This document shows, piece by piece, positions 37,001-48,460 of a stretch of 64,000 bases of DNA. Position 1 is the first letter of the stretch; each line of letters starts with the position of its first letter. The notes under the pieces are model-generated. The model saw only the letters and a program-made list of their open reading frames with translations. It had not been told where the DNA came from and searched no databases. Origin of the DNA: Phlebopus portentosus (lineage: Eukaryota > Basidiomycota > Agaricomycetes > Boletales > Boletinellaceae); the NCBI GenBank assembly GCA_037892935.1, contig JAYXKI010000003.1:1364001-1428000 (forward strand). Reading direction: 5' to 3'. The position numbers and the translations under genes were made by a program.

Positions 37001-38382
37001 TTGCCATGGTAAGCGAGGCGGACAGGAGGCTCTTCGTCAGAAATGGCAGTCTGCGCATGATGAAGTCCTTTACACGATGGACGATTATGAGGACGACGAA
37101 AGTGATGATGAAAGTGATGGATATGACTGGGTTTATGAGTATGGCAGACTAGTCCCTGTTGCGAGAGGGCGCTCGAACGCGCCGAAACTTGGAAGTACTA
37201 AACATCGCAAAGGTGATGAGGGCATTATCTCCAGGCTCAGCGAGGTAAGCTTTTCCCCTCCTAATCAGTAAGAGACTCACAATTGGTGTGAAGAAATTCA
37301 CCGAGGTCATCACAACCAGTGTTGAAGGCATGCAGCATGCTTTCAAGGATGGCCTAGAGGAGAAATGTCAAGCAGGGGCCGATGCAGTATGTGGTTTCTA
37401 GTCGTTTATCTTGGGATTTAATAAGAATTTCATGTCGTCCAGGCTGCCGAGTCCGCTGTGGAAATATCTGACGCCTTCGCTGCTTCAATGTATTGGTCGA
37501 CTTACAGAGCTAGTGAGTTTTCGAGAAATTGCATGTTCATGGTGCTGAGCGTGGCGTTATAGCGTTGCGCCGGGATGGCGTTTGGCGCAGAAACCTCAAT
37601 GAAGAGCTCATTTCGCCCATGACCAAAACGATCGCTTCCTCCTGGGCCAAAACCTTCGAGACGAACCTCTTCACTGGCTTCGAGAAGGAGAGTCTCAAAG
37701 TGATTTCGGATTTACTCCAAGAGATCGAAGAGTCATGTCCGAACGCCCTGCGTGATCGGGCGCATCACCAGGCTCAGCTCTGCCTTGACGAGGTTGAAGT
37801 TGCTCTTAGGAAGACAATCGACGTTGTTAGCGCAGAGCTCACGTCGGCCCAGAAGGAGGTCTCGCGTGGTCTTGAGCCCCATGTCAGGAATCAGCTTTGC
37901 GACGGTTATTCCCTGGCTATGCAAGAGCGCGGAAGGGGAAGCGTTTCTCGGCAGAAGGTTCGCTCATGATGACTTTTCAATATCTCTGTGCTAACCCTGC
38001 GCTATATCCAGCTGGTATTCAAGAACTATGTCTCCAACAACAAGGATCATCTGTTTGAAGACGGAGCCGATCTTATTCTTGAGGGACTGGATAAGATTGC
38101 CATTGGCGTTGGTGAGGCACTGGTGAAAGCCATGGATAGCATGGCAGAGAAGGTATTTTATTTTATCCTGAACATCTTCTAACCTGTCTTTGATTCATGC
38201 GTCTATTTCATCAGATTGAGGTCAATCTCGCTGTTCTCTGGGAAAATGCAAGTGACAGCGTACACCTTCTCCAGGAGCACACTGAGGCAGTCAAATGCAT
38301 CGACTCCATTTTACGGCAATTGTCGCTTTGGGACAGTGCAGATAGGGATCGGGATGTGCTAAATACAATGACCGAAAACTAG
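34014..38382 (+). CDS. Large GTPase of the SLIP-GC (NUGGC) type, dynamin-like
   Basis: These are large dynamin-related GTPases, nuclear in vertebrates; fungal copies are uncharacterised. About 23 exons start at 34014 (first in-frame ATG); last exon 38215-38382; roughly 1,100 residues. G1 is CGATGAGKSSALNAIL, with the switch VPTSGMRACTAVV; G3 is VLVDLPGVADANAAR; G4-like is FIATKCDDIS. A Lys-rich insert (35125-35165) and a long Asp/Ser/Glu tract (36060-36310) are followed by a coiled coil. The C-terminal half contains WSTYRATLRRDGVWRRNLNE and further helices. Special splice features are a 3-base exon at 35525-35527 and a GC donor at 35679. Near 37009-37041 the frame changes: either a 32- or 41-base intron, or one base missing in an A-run. 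The model uses 37041-37244 for the following exon. Confidence 0.8.
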
Positions 38383-38616
38383 AAACCGAATTCGATTGAC
38401 TCGCAGAGCGGAATACCATGTCTTATTTATTCTTGTTACTTATGATATAGTCTAATTGCGAACGGAAACTTATCCTTAGCATCTTCTTCTGTACTTATCT
38501 TGGAACGTCGGTTTAATACAACTTGCGTTTAGGACTCAATATTAATGCACCTAGCGATAATCACGTCGATCATTCTGCAGATCATACCTGATGCCCGACT
38601 GAGATCACCTTTCTTC

Positions 38617-39463
38617 ATGGCCAAACAGCGCAAGCATAAGCCCGCTGCGCAATCACAACAGTCCTCAGCCGAAGAAATACCTGAGAGCGAACAATGGCGA
38701 ATAGTCGAAGGGACCGGCGTGCTCAAGAGAATACCGGAAGATTGGCGCTCAAAGACCAGCAAAGTGCCTCCGCCTGACACTGAACCGCAAGAGGAGGACG
38801 GAGATGACGATGACCCGTTTTCACCTTTCTGCGATGAAGTGTTCAATGCAATCTGCTTCACGATACCCTTCTCCTCACTTTACATCATGATGGACCTGTA
38901 CGTATGAGCCGCTTTGTTATCTGTGTCATGTCGTGTGCGACTGAACGAGCCTTAGACTTGCACATCGTCAGTATGCCCAGGAAATAACGGCAACTGGTCT
39001 CTTGGAGAAAGTATTTTGGGGAATTCCATGTTAGTATCTCAACTTCCCTATTTATTCGGCATGCTCACTATACTTCCACTGGAATTGTAGTCCTATTCAT
39101 CTTCATATTCTACAGTAAGCTCTTTCGTTCTCTATTCTTCCCCGTCATTTCAGCTCAGTCTTTCTAGCTTTACGATACAAGCAGGAACGGAAAACTCAGA
39201 TTATCATGTTTCTTCTGTCGGTGGGATGCGGTTGCAGACTTATTTACATCGTGAACTGGGCGAGCTGGAGAACGGTGATCAACCAGGCGCGTGTCTCCGT
39301 TGCAGCTCATTCCTTCTCGGATCTTAATGCTTTTTGCCAGTGCGCATCGCTGGGTACGATATGGGTGTATAGTATCGTGCACCTAAACCTCTTACCTGCT
39401 GTGGGAGCTCTGGCAATTGTCGTTGCATACGTCAAATGGAAGGACTTGAGAATAATATTCTAG
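38617..39463 (+). CDS. DUF7719-type multi-pass membrane protein
   Basis: This is a fungal membrane protein of unknown function. Model: join 38617-38897, 38956-39029, 39091-39114, 39168-39286, 39341-39463; 206 residues. The N-terminal 85 residues are polar (MAKQRKHKPAAQSQQSS, then a DGDDDD tract). About four hydrophobic segments follow: AICFTIPFSSLYIMMDLL, IPFLFIFIFY, MFLLSVGCGCRLIYIVNWAS and LLPAVGALAIVVAYVKW. The motif CRLIYIVNWASW-INQ-CASLGTIWVYSIVHL is what points to DUF7719. The last intron (39287-39340, 54 bases) has a GC donor (CAG|GCGCGT) and is a multiple of three without stops, so 18 extra residues would be added if retained. An upstream in-frame ATG at 38545 is possible. Confidence 0.72.
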
Positions 39464-39790
39464 GATTACAGTAATGAACGGACTGGACTATGCATAGTAT
39501 TTAAGCACCTCTGTCGATTTGCAAATGATATCCCCTCTTTAAACAAGATCATGGTCTGCTCAAGATTGCAAGCGCCTTCACGGAGTGAAGGAATAATCTC
39601 GAGGCATAAGACCAGAAATTCGGAGGGCTATTGTTGTTCGCTCGATGATACGCCACTTCCGAGATGGGAGCTTTCACTCGTATGGCACCTTTTACGAGCG
39701 AAGAGATTATTAAACCTGATATACGATCCGATTCCTTCGAGTTTGTATATGAATCAGGATAACCAGACGAGACATTATACACCGGGACCT
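39464..39790. other. Convergent intergenic region
   Basis: 327 bases between two convergent genes. Short frames here on both strands have no recognisable features. Confidence 0.5.
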
Positions 39791-41306
39791 TCATCCAACG
39801 CAGCCGCCAGTAATTCTACTTTTCTCTGAAGGAAGCTGTCAATAATGCGTTAAGACGTGTTAGCACAACACACCCTAAATGTATCGGTCCGTGCATCCAG
39901 CACATTCTCCAAGACCCTGATTTGCCATCTGAGACGCCTGCCGAGCCGAATGAGACTACCTCGATGTTGCTCCAGACGCTCTCGAAAGGCGTCAAAAACT
40001 CTTCTGTCTCGCGCAAAATAGTATGTCTGTCGACAGAATGAGGCAATGATATGAACCCAGTTATATTTTGAACACACGGGTATGGGTTCTCCCTGAACGG
40101 TATCCAATATGCAGGACCAAGCAGCTAATACCAATAAGTCAGCGGTAGCATTCGCAATACTGGATGTAACATGTCAGGCAATAAATTGTCACGAATGAAC
40201 AACAACATACTAGTCTTCCAATGATGCAATAAGCTCTGCCTTGCCCAGCTCTCTCGTTGCAAAGTTCCGGACAATTGTCTCGGCGGTATGAACGGCTTTT
40301 CCTTCCGAACCTGCCCGAAGAGCAAGCGCAACATTATGAGTCTGAGCATTCACCCATCTTTCGCCCTCGCTCATAATTAGCGTTTGCATGAAGGACGCAA
40401 TTAAGTCCGACTGTGACTGTTGAAGTCCGTAATCAATGGCGAGCTTCAGGTTTGTACCTTGAGGACGGTTTGTCAGTAAAGCTCAGCTTGAAAACATTTC
40501 ATGTACGCACGCAATGCCTTCAACAATGGTCTCGTCCTTTTGTCAGCCATATCATCGTCCTCGAGACGATTGACCCATCGCGACATGGCGCCGAGAATGA
40601 GGATAGCAACTTCACGATGTGAATCTCCTATCCTCATAGCGTGTACTAATGGCGTCGCATCTCCAGATTTCTTGAGTAAGAGCTGATACCGCTGGTTCAG
40701 CAAAAGCAACGGCAAAAAAAGCACAAGCTTAAAAACTGACATGAAACGCGCGATCTCGAACTTCCATGAGAAACATGACGTCCTTCTTCTCTATTGCGCG
40801 GAACACTTCATAAAGCTAGATGCATGATAAGATGTTTCAGTGAATAGACATGGCGGAAAAGTAAGGAAAGACGGACCTGGGGCTCTTTCCAAGGAGTCGT
40901 CGAAGGTTTGGAGCGTTTCGGGGAGAACCAGCTCGTCCGGGACGAACCACTCTCCGTGCTAGGCGATTTAGATGTACTTGATCGTCGCTCTCGTACCTCA
41001 GCTCCGTCTGTCGAAGAAGATGAAGTAGATGATAAAATCCTTTCTAGTTGTCTTTGGACTTCCTTCGGAGCGCTGGCGTGTGCCTCTCTCTCCAAGAAAC
41101 CTAGGTACAGAAACTGTAGGGTTAGCGCATGGTTGCCTTCGGATACGAATATCGTTTTAGTACATACTGGTCAAAGGAAGTCTTGACAAGAGGCAAGGCT
41201 CAGAGCTTACGCTCTTCTGAGTAGCTGGTTTACGGACATCTGAGTCTGAGAATGGGTTGTCCAACTGCGCAGCTAGCTCCTGGATCAAGTAGGAGTTGTT
41301 GAACAT
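39791..41306 (-). CDS. Unknown helical protein, 385 residues
   Basis: Model: complement of join 39791-39835, 39874-40159, 40211-40457, 40511-40682, 40741-40815, 40877-41113, 41211-41306. I do not recognise a named family, though it reads like a conserved single-copy basidiomycete protein. The N-terminus (MFNNSYLIQELAAQLDN) is followed by a Ser-rich linker. The rest is a chain of amphipathic helices: LYEVFRAIEKKDVMFLMEVR, GDATPLVHAMRIGDSHREVA, LALRAGSEGKAVHTAETIVR and YFARDRRVFDAFRERLEQHR. GDATPLVHAMRIG resembles one ankyrin-type unit, but I see no regular repeat. All introns fit GT-AG with consistent phase, so the gene is probably real. The short last exon (14 codons) is the least certain part. 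Confidence 0.65.
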
Positions 41307-41932
41307 GTCCTTGCTTGAGTACAAAATTTACTTTGAGGAAATCGGAAGCAAGTGAGAAAGGAGCATACGTGTAAGTTTTGTCTACATGTTACTCCTATGG
41401 GGAAGAAGCAAACCGTGAGTTTGATGTGGGCGGTGAAACCAAGAGTACGCTTTGAGTCAAGTCATCGACTCAGTATCGTCCAGCACAGCACAGGACGCAC
41501 AGGACGACGGGTGAAATACCACCGTGAGAAACTTTGCAGTGAACTCTACATTATTGAACCGAATTCGAATTATTACAATATTTATGAACACAATAACCGA
41601 AACAGCAACCGCTTCTTGAGGTCGGACTACTAAGCTGAAACGACGCTTTGTCCCTTTCCTCTCATCCAGGGAAGAATTATTCTATCGTACATCTTCAACG
41701 TTTCGCAGACCGTATGAAATCGACTCGAGGCTTATCACTCATTCTCAACACTCAATGCTGCTTTTGGCAGCGCGTCTTTCCATACAAAGTCAACTATATG
41801 CGATCTTATGGGAAGGCTCACCAAGCTATTCTCCTGAGCATGATCGTTTGTTAAAGGCAGCGGTGAAGGCACAAAATTCAGTTCAATTTATTTAAACCAA
41901 CCGCTTCTATCATTTTGACATCGGTTCCAGTT
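41307..41932. other. Intergenic region between two reverse-strand genes
   Basis: This 626-base region is AT-rich around 41540-41640. No gene, tRNA or repeat could be supported. Forward frames at 41352-41633 and 41648-41854 lack a family signal. Confidence 0.5.
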
Positions 41933-43317
41933 CTATCCCTTTTTCTTCAATCGCGAAGTGTTCTTCCTTTCATCCGGCGTGTCTAAGAATCCTCCTAATT
42001 CTAGAGCATTTCGAGCGGCTTGATTGATATGCTTGAAACGGTCCGGGCCCAAATGGATTCCTCCAAAGTATCTCGTGACAATGACAAGCACGTTGTCGAC
42101 GTCCTTTGGTTAACATCAGTAAAATAGCTGAGTAGATGAGATCAAAAAGAAAACGTACCAAAATCTGTAATAAATGAGCTAAGCGTCCTCCTGCAGCTGT
42201 TTCTCCGTCGTCGTCATTATCTGAACGGTATGAGACTCAGGATACCGCGAGATACGGAATTGGCTTTAGAACCTACCTTGATGGAGGACTCCATTTGTTC
42301 TGCACCTCCAAGCGTTTATAATGGGATGTGCGGCGCGAGATATTCGACGGTCTGCCATAAGATGAGAGAGAATCGTGGGCACCTAAGAAAGTAAAATTAT
42401 TATCATGCAGTCTAAAAGCGAGTCAACGCAAAACGAACCTGAACTGGATTGGTTATTCGGCATGCGCGACCAATAAATACGCTCTTGCGGTCAACGATGG
42501 GCTCCGATATCGCCAATGTCAGGCCGTCGGGCAGAGCATCTGGATGCTCCTGCTCCTTTGAGGAACTCCCGACAATCGTATCTGTGCTAACATCTCTTTC
42601 TTTTCCACGTTTGATCTCTTGTATCCTCTCCTTTTCGTCCTCTCTGACGAGCTCTTGCGTCTTTTCCTCGCTCAAACGTTCCGAATACCAAGCTGCAACG
42701 CGTTCACGAACGTTCTCCAATCCGTCAAATACACATTCTGATCCTGGAAGAAATTCGACGCCTCCCCTCGATGAGATGAACGTCCGCAAGACTGCTCCGA
42801 AGAGGTCGGCATCGACGCCGAACGGCCCAATGTATCGTGAGAGGAGCTGAAATTGCGGTGGAGAGCTCGATGGATATGATCGAGGTAATGATACAAGGAC
42901 TCGGAATCGAGCTTCTGGGCTGTCATGTGGCGGTGGTAATCTAAATCAAACGGACATCGTAAATTTCAAAGTGAATACAACTGGAAAACAGCAGGACGCA
43001 CCCCAAGTGAACCTCGTAGCGGACCGCCTTCTCATCAGAGCCAATACCGCCGTTTCCGTTAGATCCGTTCGGCTTCCATGCTTTTATCGAGTCGTGACTG
43101 TCTTCACCATAGATAGATTGCAGAACTGCATGTTCACAAGAAGAGTTGGCAAGGGACAGTTGATGGGGAGAAGAATTGCAGAAACTCGCCCACCCCCTAT
43201 TTCCGAAATGATTTGCTCGTATGCAGGATCGAGGGACAATTCCTGCGTCAGATTATCCAGTTCTTGGGCGTCGTCTTCTCTTAGTTTGTCGTTTTGAGAA
43301 GAGTCATTTGAATTCAT
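41933..43317 (-). CDS. YIH1: IMPACT/Yih1 family protein (RWD plus UPF0029 domains)
   Basis: Yih1/IMPACT binds Gcn1 and so restrains Gcn2-mediated eIF2-alpha phosphorylation in amino acid starvation. Model: complement of join 41933-42103, 42159-42220, 42277-42382, 42439-42940, 43002-43125, 43194-43317; 362 residues. The N-terminal RWD domain has YEQIISEIGVLQSIYGED, FRVLVSLPRSYPSSSPPQF and ECVFDGLENVRERV. A charged linker (EKTQELVREDEKERIQEIKR) follows. The IMPACT domain has KSVFIGRACRITNPVQ, RISRAAHPIINAWRC, HQDNDDDGETAAGGRLAHLL and TRYFGGIHLGPDRFKHI. It ends TSRLKKKG. Introns are all GT-AG. It diverges from ATG29 across 167 bases. Confidence 0.94.
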
Positions 43318-43484
43318 GGATTCCTAGGTGCTCGTCTTGTGCAGTGCAAGACGAATTACTTATTGATTTTGATCGGCGGACCTAGATGAATAGGATCGGA
43401 GTTTCTTATCTCGGAAACATTCACACACTCGCTTATGTTCAAGACAAGAATTACTTTAGAACACTACAACAGTTTGATACTAAT
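43318..43484. promoter_or_regulatory. Divergent upstream region, YIH1 and ATG29
   Basis: 167 bases separate the ATGs of the Gcn2-pathway regulator and an autophagy gene. Both respond to starvation in yeast, so a common control is conceivable. No specific site was identified. Confidence 0.5.
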
Positions 43485-44940
43485 ATGCATTCTCCGGCAC
43501 CATCTGGCCCTGTACGAGTCATCATCCGGTTGCCTTATAATCGGCCTCCAGAAGGCTTTGAGAACCCACCTCGGGTAGGGTCATTTAACGGTTGTTCATA
43601 AAATCACACGCGACTAACAGAACAGAACAACAGATTGAATGGAACGCAGAGAAGGAAAACATCTTATGGGAAGTCATCGCCCGATCCAGAGCCTCGGACA
43701 GTGGAGGAACTGATTGTAAGCCCAACGTTCACTTCGATCGTGCATCTAGTATTGACATTTCTCGAAGGGCAAGGACTGGCTGCTCATTTAGCCGTACCTC
43801 TTCCCTACCTTCTATTCAGAGCTCAGACGCGCTATGAAGAAGATCTCAAAGGAATTCAACATCTGAAAGGGCATTTCACACCAGTTCCTGGTCCTTCATC
43901 GGTACGACCAGTAGAAGAGGACGGAAAGGCCCCGAATCGCCCTGAACTGGTCAAGCGACTGTCGATTAATACAGGAGGAAGCGCAAAACTGTCTTCATCC
44001 GGTCGTCTCAATACTCCGCTAGGCATTCGGGCAAGGTTGAACTCATTGGGGTTCGATTCCGGATCGAGACACTCAAAGGGCACGTCGTCTTCTGTTCTTA
44101 CACTTCAAGTAGGACGGAACGTACCGCCGCCTGTAAGGACCTTAACTTCATCGCCGTCGCCCTTAGACTCGAACTCTGAATCTGAATCTGAGGTTGCGAA
44201 AGCCGAGGAGGAAGAGCGACGGGCCGAAGAGCAGGAGGCGCTGGACAAGAAACTGAAGCAACTTCAGACTATGATGACGAATAATACGCTTGGTCTTGTG
44301 CGAGATGCGAGGCCGAAGACGAAAGGCAAAGAGCTTCAACGAGGGCGCGATATCAGATCGCCAACATCGCCTTCGCCCTTGCGCAGACAGACCTTCCCCG
44401 GAGCTGGCAGGAGAGACCTGAGTTCAAGTGACTTCAACTCTAACACAAGCTCTCCCCAAGGCTCGATTCCATCTATACCCTCTCCTTCCGAATCCCAGAC
44501 GCAGTCTCCCGTAGCCAGGAATTTCGCACATGTCAAGTCTTCGAGTCCACCTGCCATATCTTCAAATCTGGCGAGAGGTCATTCGCACATGCCGTACAGA
44601 CCGATGGCTGTCGGAATAGCGCAACAAAGCGATAAAAGTAGCACTCACGGTTCTAGTGCTTCGAGTTTTGACGATATCAGCAGTATGTATTTCATCATAT
44701 ATTCATTAAATCATTTCATTTTAAAAAAGATGTTTCTAGTGTCTACTAGTTTATCCGCATCTGCTCTCGAAAGCGCCTTGTCATCGAACATACGCGGCAC
44801 AGGCTCAAGATTGTGAGTCATAATGACCAGATTGTCCAGTGAATGTCATGCTTAACTGCGTCATATTCAGCTCGGCATTTGCGCGCAGCCAGATCGGAAG
44901 GCGAACATCTCGAGGCCCAGCTAATACATCACTAGATTAA
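43485..44940 (+). CDS. ATG29: Autophagy protein Atg29
   Basis: Atg29 forms, with Atg17 and Atg31, the scaffold that starts autophagosome formation in fungi. Model: join 43485-43574, 43634-43715, 43768-44682, 44740-44812, 44871-44940; 409 residues. The conserved N-terminal domain is complete: VRVIIRLPYNRPPEGFENPP, then EWNAEKENILWEVI, GGTDWQGLAAHLAVPLPYLL and RAQTRYEEDLKGI. The rest is disordered and rich in Ser and Pro with one charged coiled-coil stretch (KAEEEERRAEEQEALDKKL). It ends SRGPANTSLD. The intron 2 acceptor at 43767 is needed to obtain the conserved DWQGLA. Confidence 0.92.
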
Positions 44941-45332
44941 TCAGCCGCATACACATACGTGTACTGTACCTAGTAGAGCTTGTAGTATTACCTAGTAATG
45001 GGTCAGAATGAGTCGCGTCGAAGGACGCGTGTACGATACTTACGCGTCGGTGACGCGAGGCTGCGATCAGCGGTTGTATAGTCTGATCTAATCTGCACCC
45101 AAAGTCCGCTTCCTTAGTTGTTACCCACGAACATCCGACACCACCCGGACGCATACACCTACGCAATCACCAGCAAAGCGACATAGGGATATTGTGTGCC
45201 CGGGTTGACCGAAGGAGTTTTATCTGGCAAACAACGGTCGAGCACAGCCTAAGCCTCTATTATAAATACGAGCCGCTCGACCGCTCCTCTCGGTCTCATC
45301 TTTCTCTCTTCTTTCTGCAACTACCAATCAAA
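44941..45332. promoter_or_regulatory. Upstream region of DDI1 with TATA box
   Basis: This 392-base region ends in a likely core promoter: TATAAATA at 45261-45268, 65 bases before the DDI1 ATG, followed by a CT-rich leader (45285-45320). The rest shows nothing clear. Confidence 0.55.
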
Positions 45333-46872
45333 ATGCGTCTGACATTCGTAAACGACATGGGTCAATCCTTTGTCATCGAGATTGACCCTCAGATGAGTCT
45401 GGAGGATATCATGGCTCTCCTCGAAGCCGAGGTATGATTTCCGGCCTCCTTGACTTCCGTCCGAAAGGCAAGAAGCCGGTCTGAACAGCGTTGATGGACG
45501 TGTACAGTCAGGTATTCCAGCCAATGAACAGAGCATCTCGTGGGATGGCCACGATTTGAATCGACCAAAGGCGACAATGGCTGAACTGGGTGTTGGAGAT
45601 GATGCGGTCCTAGTCTTACGAAGGAAGATTACTGTGGCGGGACGGTGCGCTCAGCTCTTCAATGCTACGTCAGCCAAAATCCTAATGGTCTTTCGAGGAC
45701 AGATCGCTAGAGCAAGATGCTGAAATGATGCGACTACAAATTCTGGGTGACCCAGAGCTTATGCGCCAACTACGCGAGGTAATATTACCCGTCATTATCA
45801 TCCATCTACGAACACTTACGGCGTTCGTATGATAGTCACAACCGGAGATCGCGGAGGCCGCGGCGAATAATCCTCAACGCTTCGAAGAGCTTCTGCGTCA
45901 GACACGGCAGCGACAGACGGAAGCAGAGCTCGACCAACAACGCGAAATCGAACGATTGAACGCCGATCCGTTCGACGTTGAGGCTCAGCAGAAGATTGAA
46001 GAGGCGATTCGTCAACAGGCGGTGATGGAGAACATGGCGCACGCGTTGGAGTTCCAGCCGGAGAGCTTTGGAAGAGTAACAATGCTCTAGTGAGTTCTGG
46101 CTTCGGACGCTATCTTCATGATTTTGAACCAATCCGTCCAATGACAGCATTCCTGTTGAGGTGAACGGAACGGCGATTAAAGCGTTTGTGGACAGCGGGG
46201 CTCAGCAGACTATCAGTAAGCATTGTCATTATCATACTAAGTCCACAAACATGTAATGATAACTGGATTCCAGTGAGCCCCGAATGCGCGGAACGATGTG
46301 GAATCATGCGTCTCCTCGACCGACGCTTCGCTGGCGTAGCCCGAGGGGTCGGAACAGCCAACATCCTCGGGCGCGTCCACTCCGCCCAACTCAAACTCTC
46401 AGACTTGTACCTCCCCTGCGCGTTCACCGTCATGGAAGGCCGGGACGTAGACCTGCTCTTCGGACTAGACATGCTTAAAGCGCACCAGGCGTGCATCGAT
46501 TTGGAGAAGAACGTGCTTCGGATACGTGGGCGAGAGGTGAGGTTCCTTGCGGAGCATGAGCTCCCCGCTCAGGCACGCGTGTTCGAGAACCCGGAGAATC
46601 TTCCGCCGGGTATGGCAACTTCGACTGCAGGTCCGTCCCCAGGTCCGTCTTCTGCGAATCCTCGACAGCAGCATTTCCCGGGCTCTGGACAGACGCTTGG
46701 GCCTTCACCTGCATCTGCTCGACCGACGCCTGGTCGGACGACGAGTAACCACCCCGAGTCAAGTATCCAGACTTTAATGGGTCTCGGTGCGACACGGGAA
46801 GATGCAATACAAGCATTAGACGCAATGGGCGGAAACGTGGACTACGCTGCATCGATGCTGTTTCAATTCTAA
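45333..46872 (+). CDS. DDI1: DNA-damage inducible protein 1, ubiquitin-receptor protease
   Basis: Ddi1 is a retropepsin-like aspartic protease and shuttle that handles heavily ubiquitinated proteins for the proteasome. Model: join 45333-45431, 45508-45644, 45703-45778, 45836-46089, 46148-46215, 46274-46872; 410 residues. Residues 1-75 form a ubiquitin-like domain (MRLTFVNDMGQSFVIEI). A helical region follows with NADPFDVEAQQKIEEAIRQ. The protease domain has the catalytic FVDSGAQQT (Asp-Ser-Gly instead of the commoner Asp-Thr-Gly seen in many proteases) and LFGLDMLKAHQACIDL. After a Pro/Ser linker a UBA domain closes the protein (IQTLMGLGATREDAIQALDA). All three domains are intact. Confidence 0.95.
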
Positions 46873-47137
46873 AACACCTTTCGGAAATGAAAAATGCGCA
46901 GACTTTATATATCTAATTCTTTCTTGACTTGTTGCGGATTGTCGAAAACATCCAACCCAAAGCATATAAGAACTTTTTTTTTCTTTTGCAGATGCATCAT
47001 TTTTGCCACGTTTGTTATACAAGTACGATTGATATATGTACAGAGGCAGTACAGATAATGGAGGAACATCGAATGGAATCTACCAATGAAACGGAAGTAC
47101 AAAGCAAGAAAGTATAAAAAAAGGACAACGCAATAAT

Positions 47138-48460
47138 TCAAATAAGACTAACACCTGTCCGTACAAGTCCGCCTCGCCAATTCCGCATACCGGCAGAACG
47201 ATGGTGAGCCCAGTCGTTCTGCATCTTAGCGAAAGCATCCTGGATATGTTCTGGCAGTAAAGCCGTCCGTGCTTCTGGAGGCGGCAAGAACAAAGAAGAA
47301 ACTGGGAGAGGCACGTCTTCCCTATCGTCGTCTTCCTCCCTTCTTCGCTTGCCGCTCCCACCATCTAACGCGCCAGCGGCTTTGCGTTTTCCGAGTACGG
47401 GAGAAGTGTGATCTTCTAGGACCTGAGCATCCTCAAGAGACTTCTTCACGTCCAGCCCGCCGATTGTGAGAGCGCGAACCATCTCGAAGGCGAGGAAACC
47501 GACGATGTCGATAGTGTCGTCGGCGTTTTTGAGATCAAGTGCTGGGGGGAGGTTGAGAAACTCTCGGAAACGTTTTGCTGCCGAGAAAAAGGAATCAGTT
47601 AACATGTCCTTATTCGTGGTAAGTTGTAAGAGCACTTTTGCGATACGTGAAGGACGCTTGTCGACAGTCTGAATAGTGCTGGTATTCTTCTCGTGTCATC
47701 TCCCGTGTGGCTTCATCCGCCTCCTTGAGTCGCAGGATTGAAGCTTCGTGAGCTTCGATATCGTCTTCGTCCTCTTCATCGTCCGATTGGTGGCCTGCTT
47801 GCTTCAGTACCTCGGAATAGATCGCAGTAATCTCCCAAGGTAGTTTCACTGTGATTTTTTGCGCTTTGGGAGCGAGCTTGTCTATTGGCGTCGAAACGAC
47901 GATATCTCAGTTAATGAATAAGCATGACTGAAGCACGTACCATCGGCTCCGTCCTCGAGGTTCTCTACTTCAACCGCTCCACCTCCGTCGCCACCAGAGT
48001 CTTTAGCGTGTTTACGAACGTCTTTCCACGAAAGATATGTCCGTAATCTGTTCACTTTCCCTCTATCATGACGAATGAGGAATATAAGATCTTCAGCTGT
48101 TAAGTACCGTGCGCCGCGTTTCGTCGCTAACGCACGCGCCTGGATGATCTATTAACGGACGTCGAAATAATAAGATTTTAAACTTCTAGATATTTTTGAG
48201 TTTGGTTGGCGTACCAGTTCGATGATTTGACTGCGGACGATATCCTCGACGAGATTGACTGTCTCGACGTTGGGGTCTTGGACCTCCCCAAAGACGAACA
48301 TCTATCAGAGCAACGCGCCATGAGCTCCGCCATACTGCCCTAACATGAGAAACCAGCAGTATACCATCTGAGAGATTTCCTGGGTATACTTGTACTCCCT
48401 CATACTGTGTTCCTCTGGCGTTGTCAGGAATACCTTCTTGATAGCTATTTGTGCCGACAT
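47138..48460 (-). CDS. SPT3: SAGA complex subunit Spt3 (histone-fold pair)
   Basis: Spt3 helps SAGA deliver TBP to TATA promoters. Model: complement of join 47138-47577, 47636-47881, 47941-48148, 48215-48301, 48365-48460; 358 residues. The first histone fold is spread over exons 1-3: KYTQEISQMMFVFGEVQDP, VNLVEDIVRSQIIEL and ALATKRGARYLTAEDLIFLI, then GKVNRLRTYLSWKDVRKHAK. The second half has VKLPWEITAIYSEVLKQ, MTREEYQHYSDCRQASFTYR, KRFREFLN and IDIVGFLAFEMVRALTIGG. The C-terminus is a basic and acidic tail. All junctions keep the family order. It diverges from MET16; a run of 11-12 Gs lies just upstream near 48490-48501. Confidence 0.94.
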
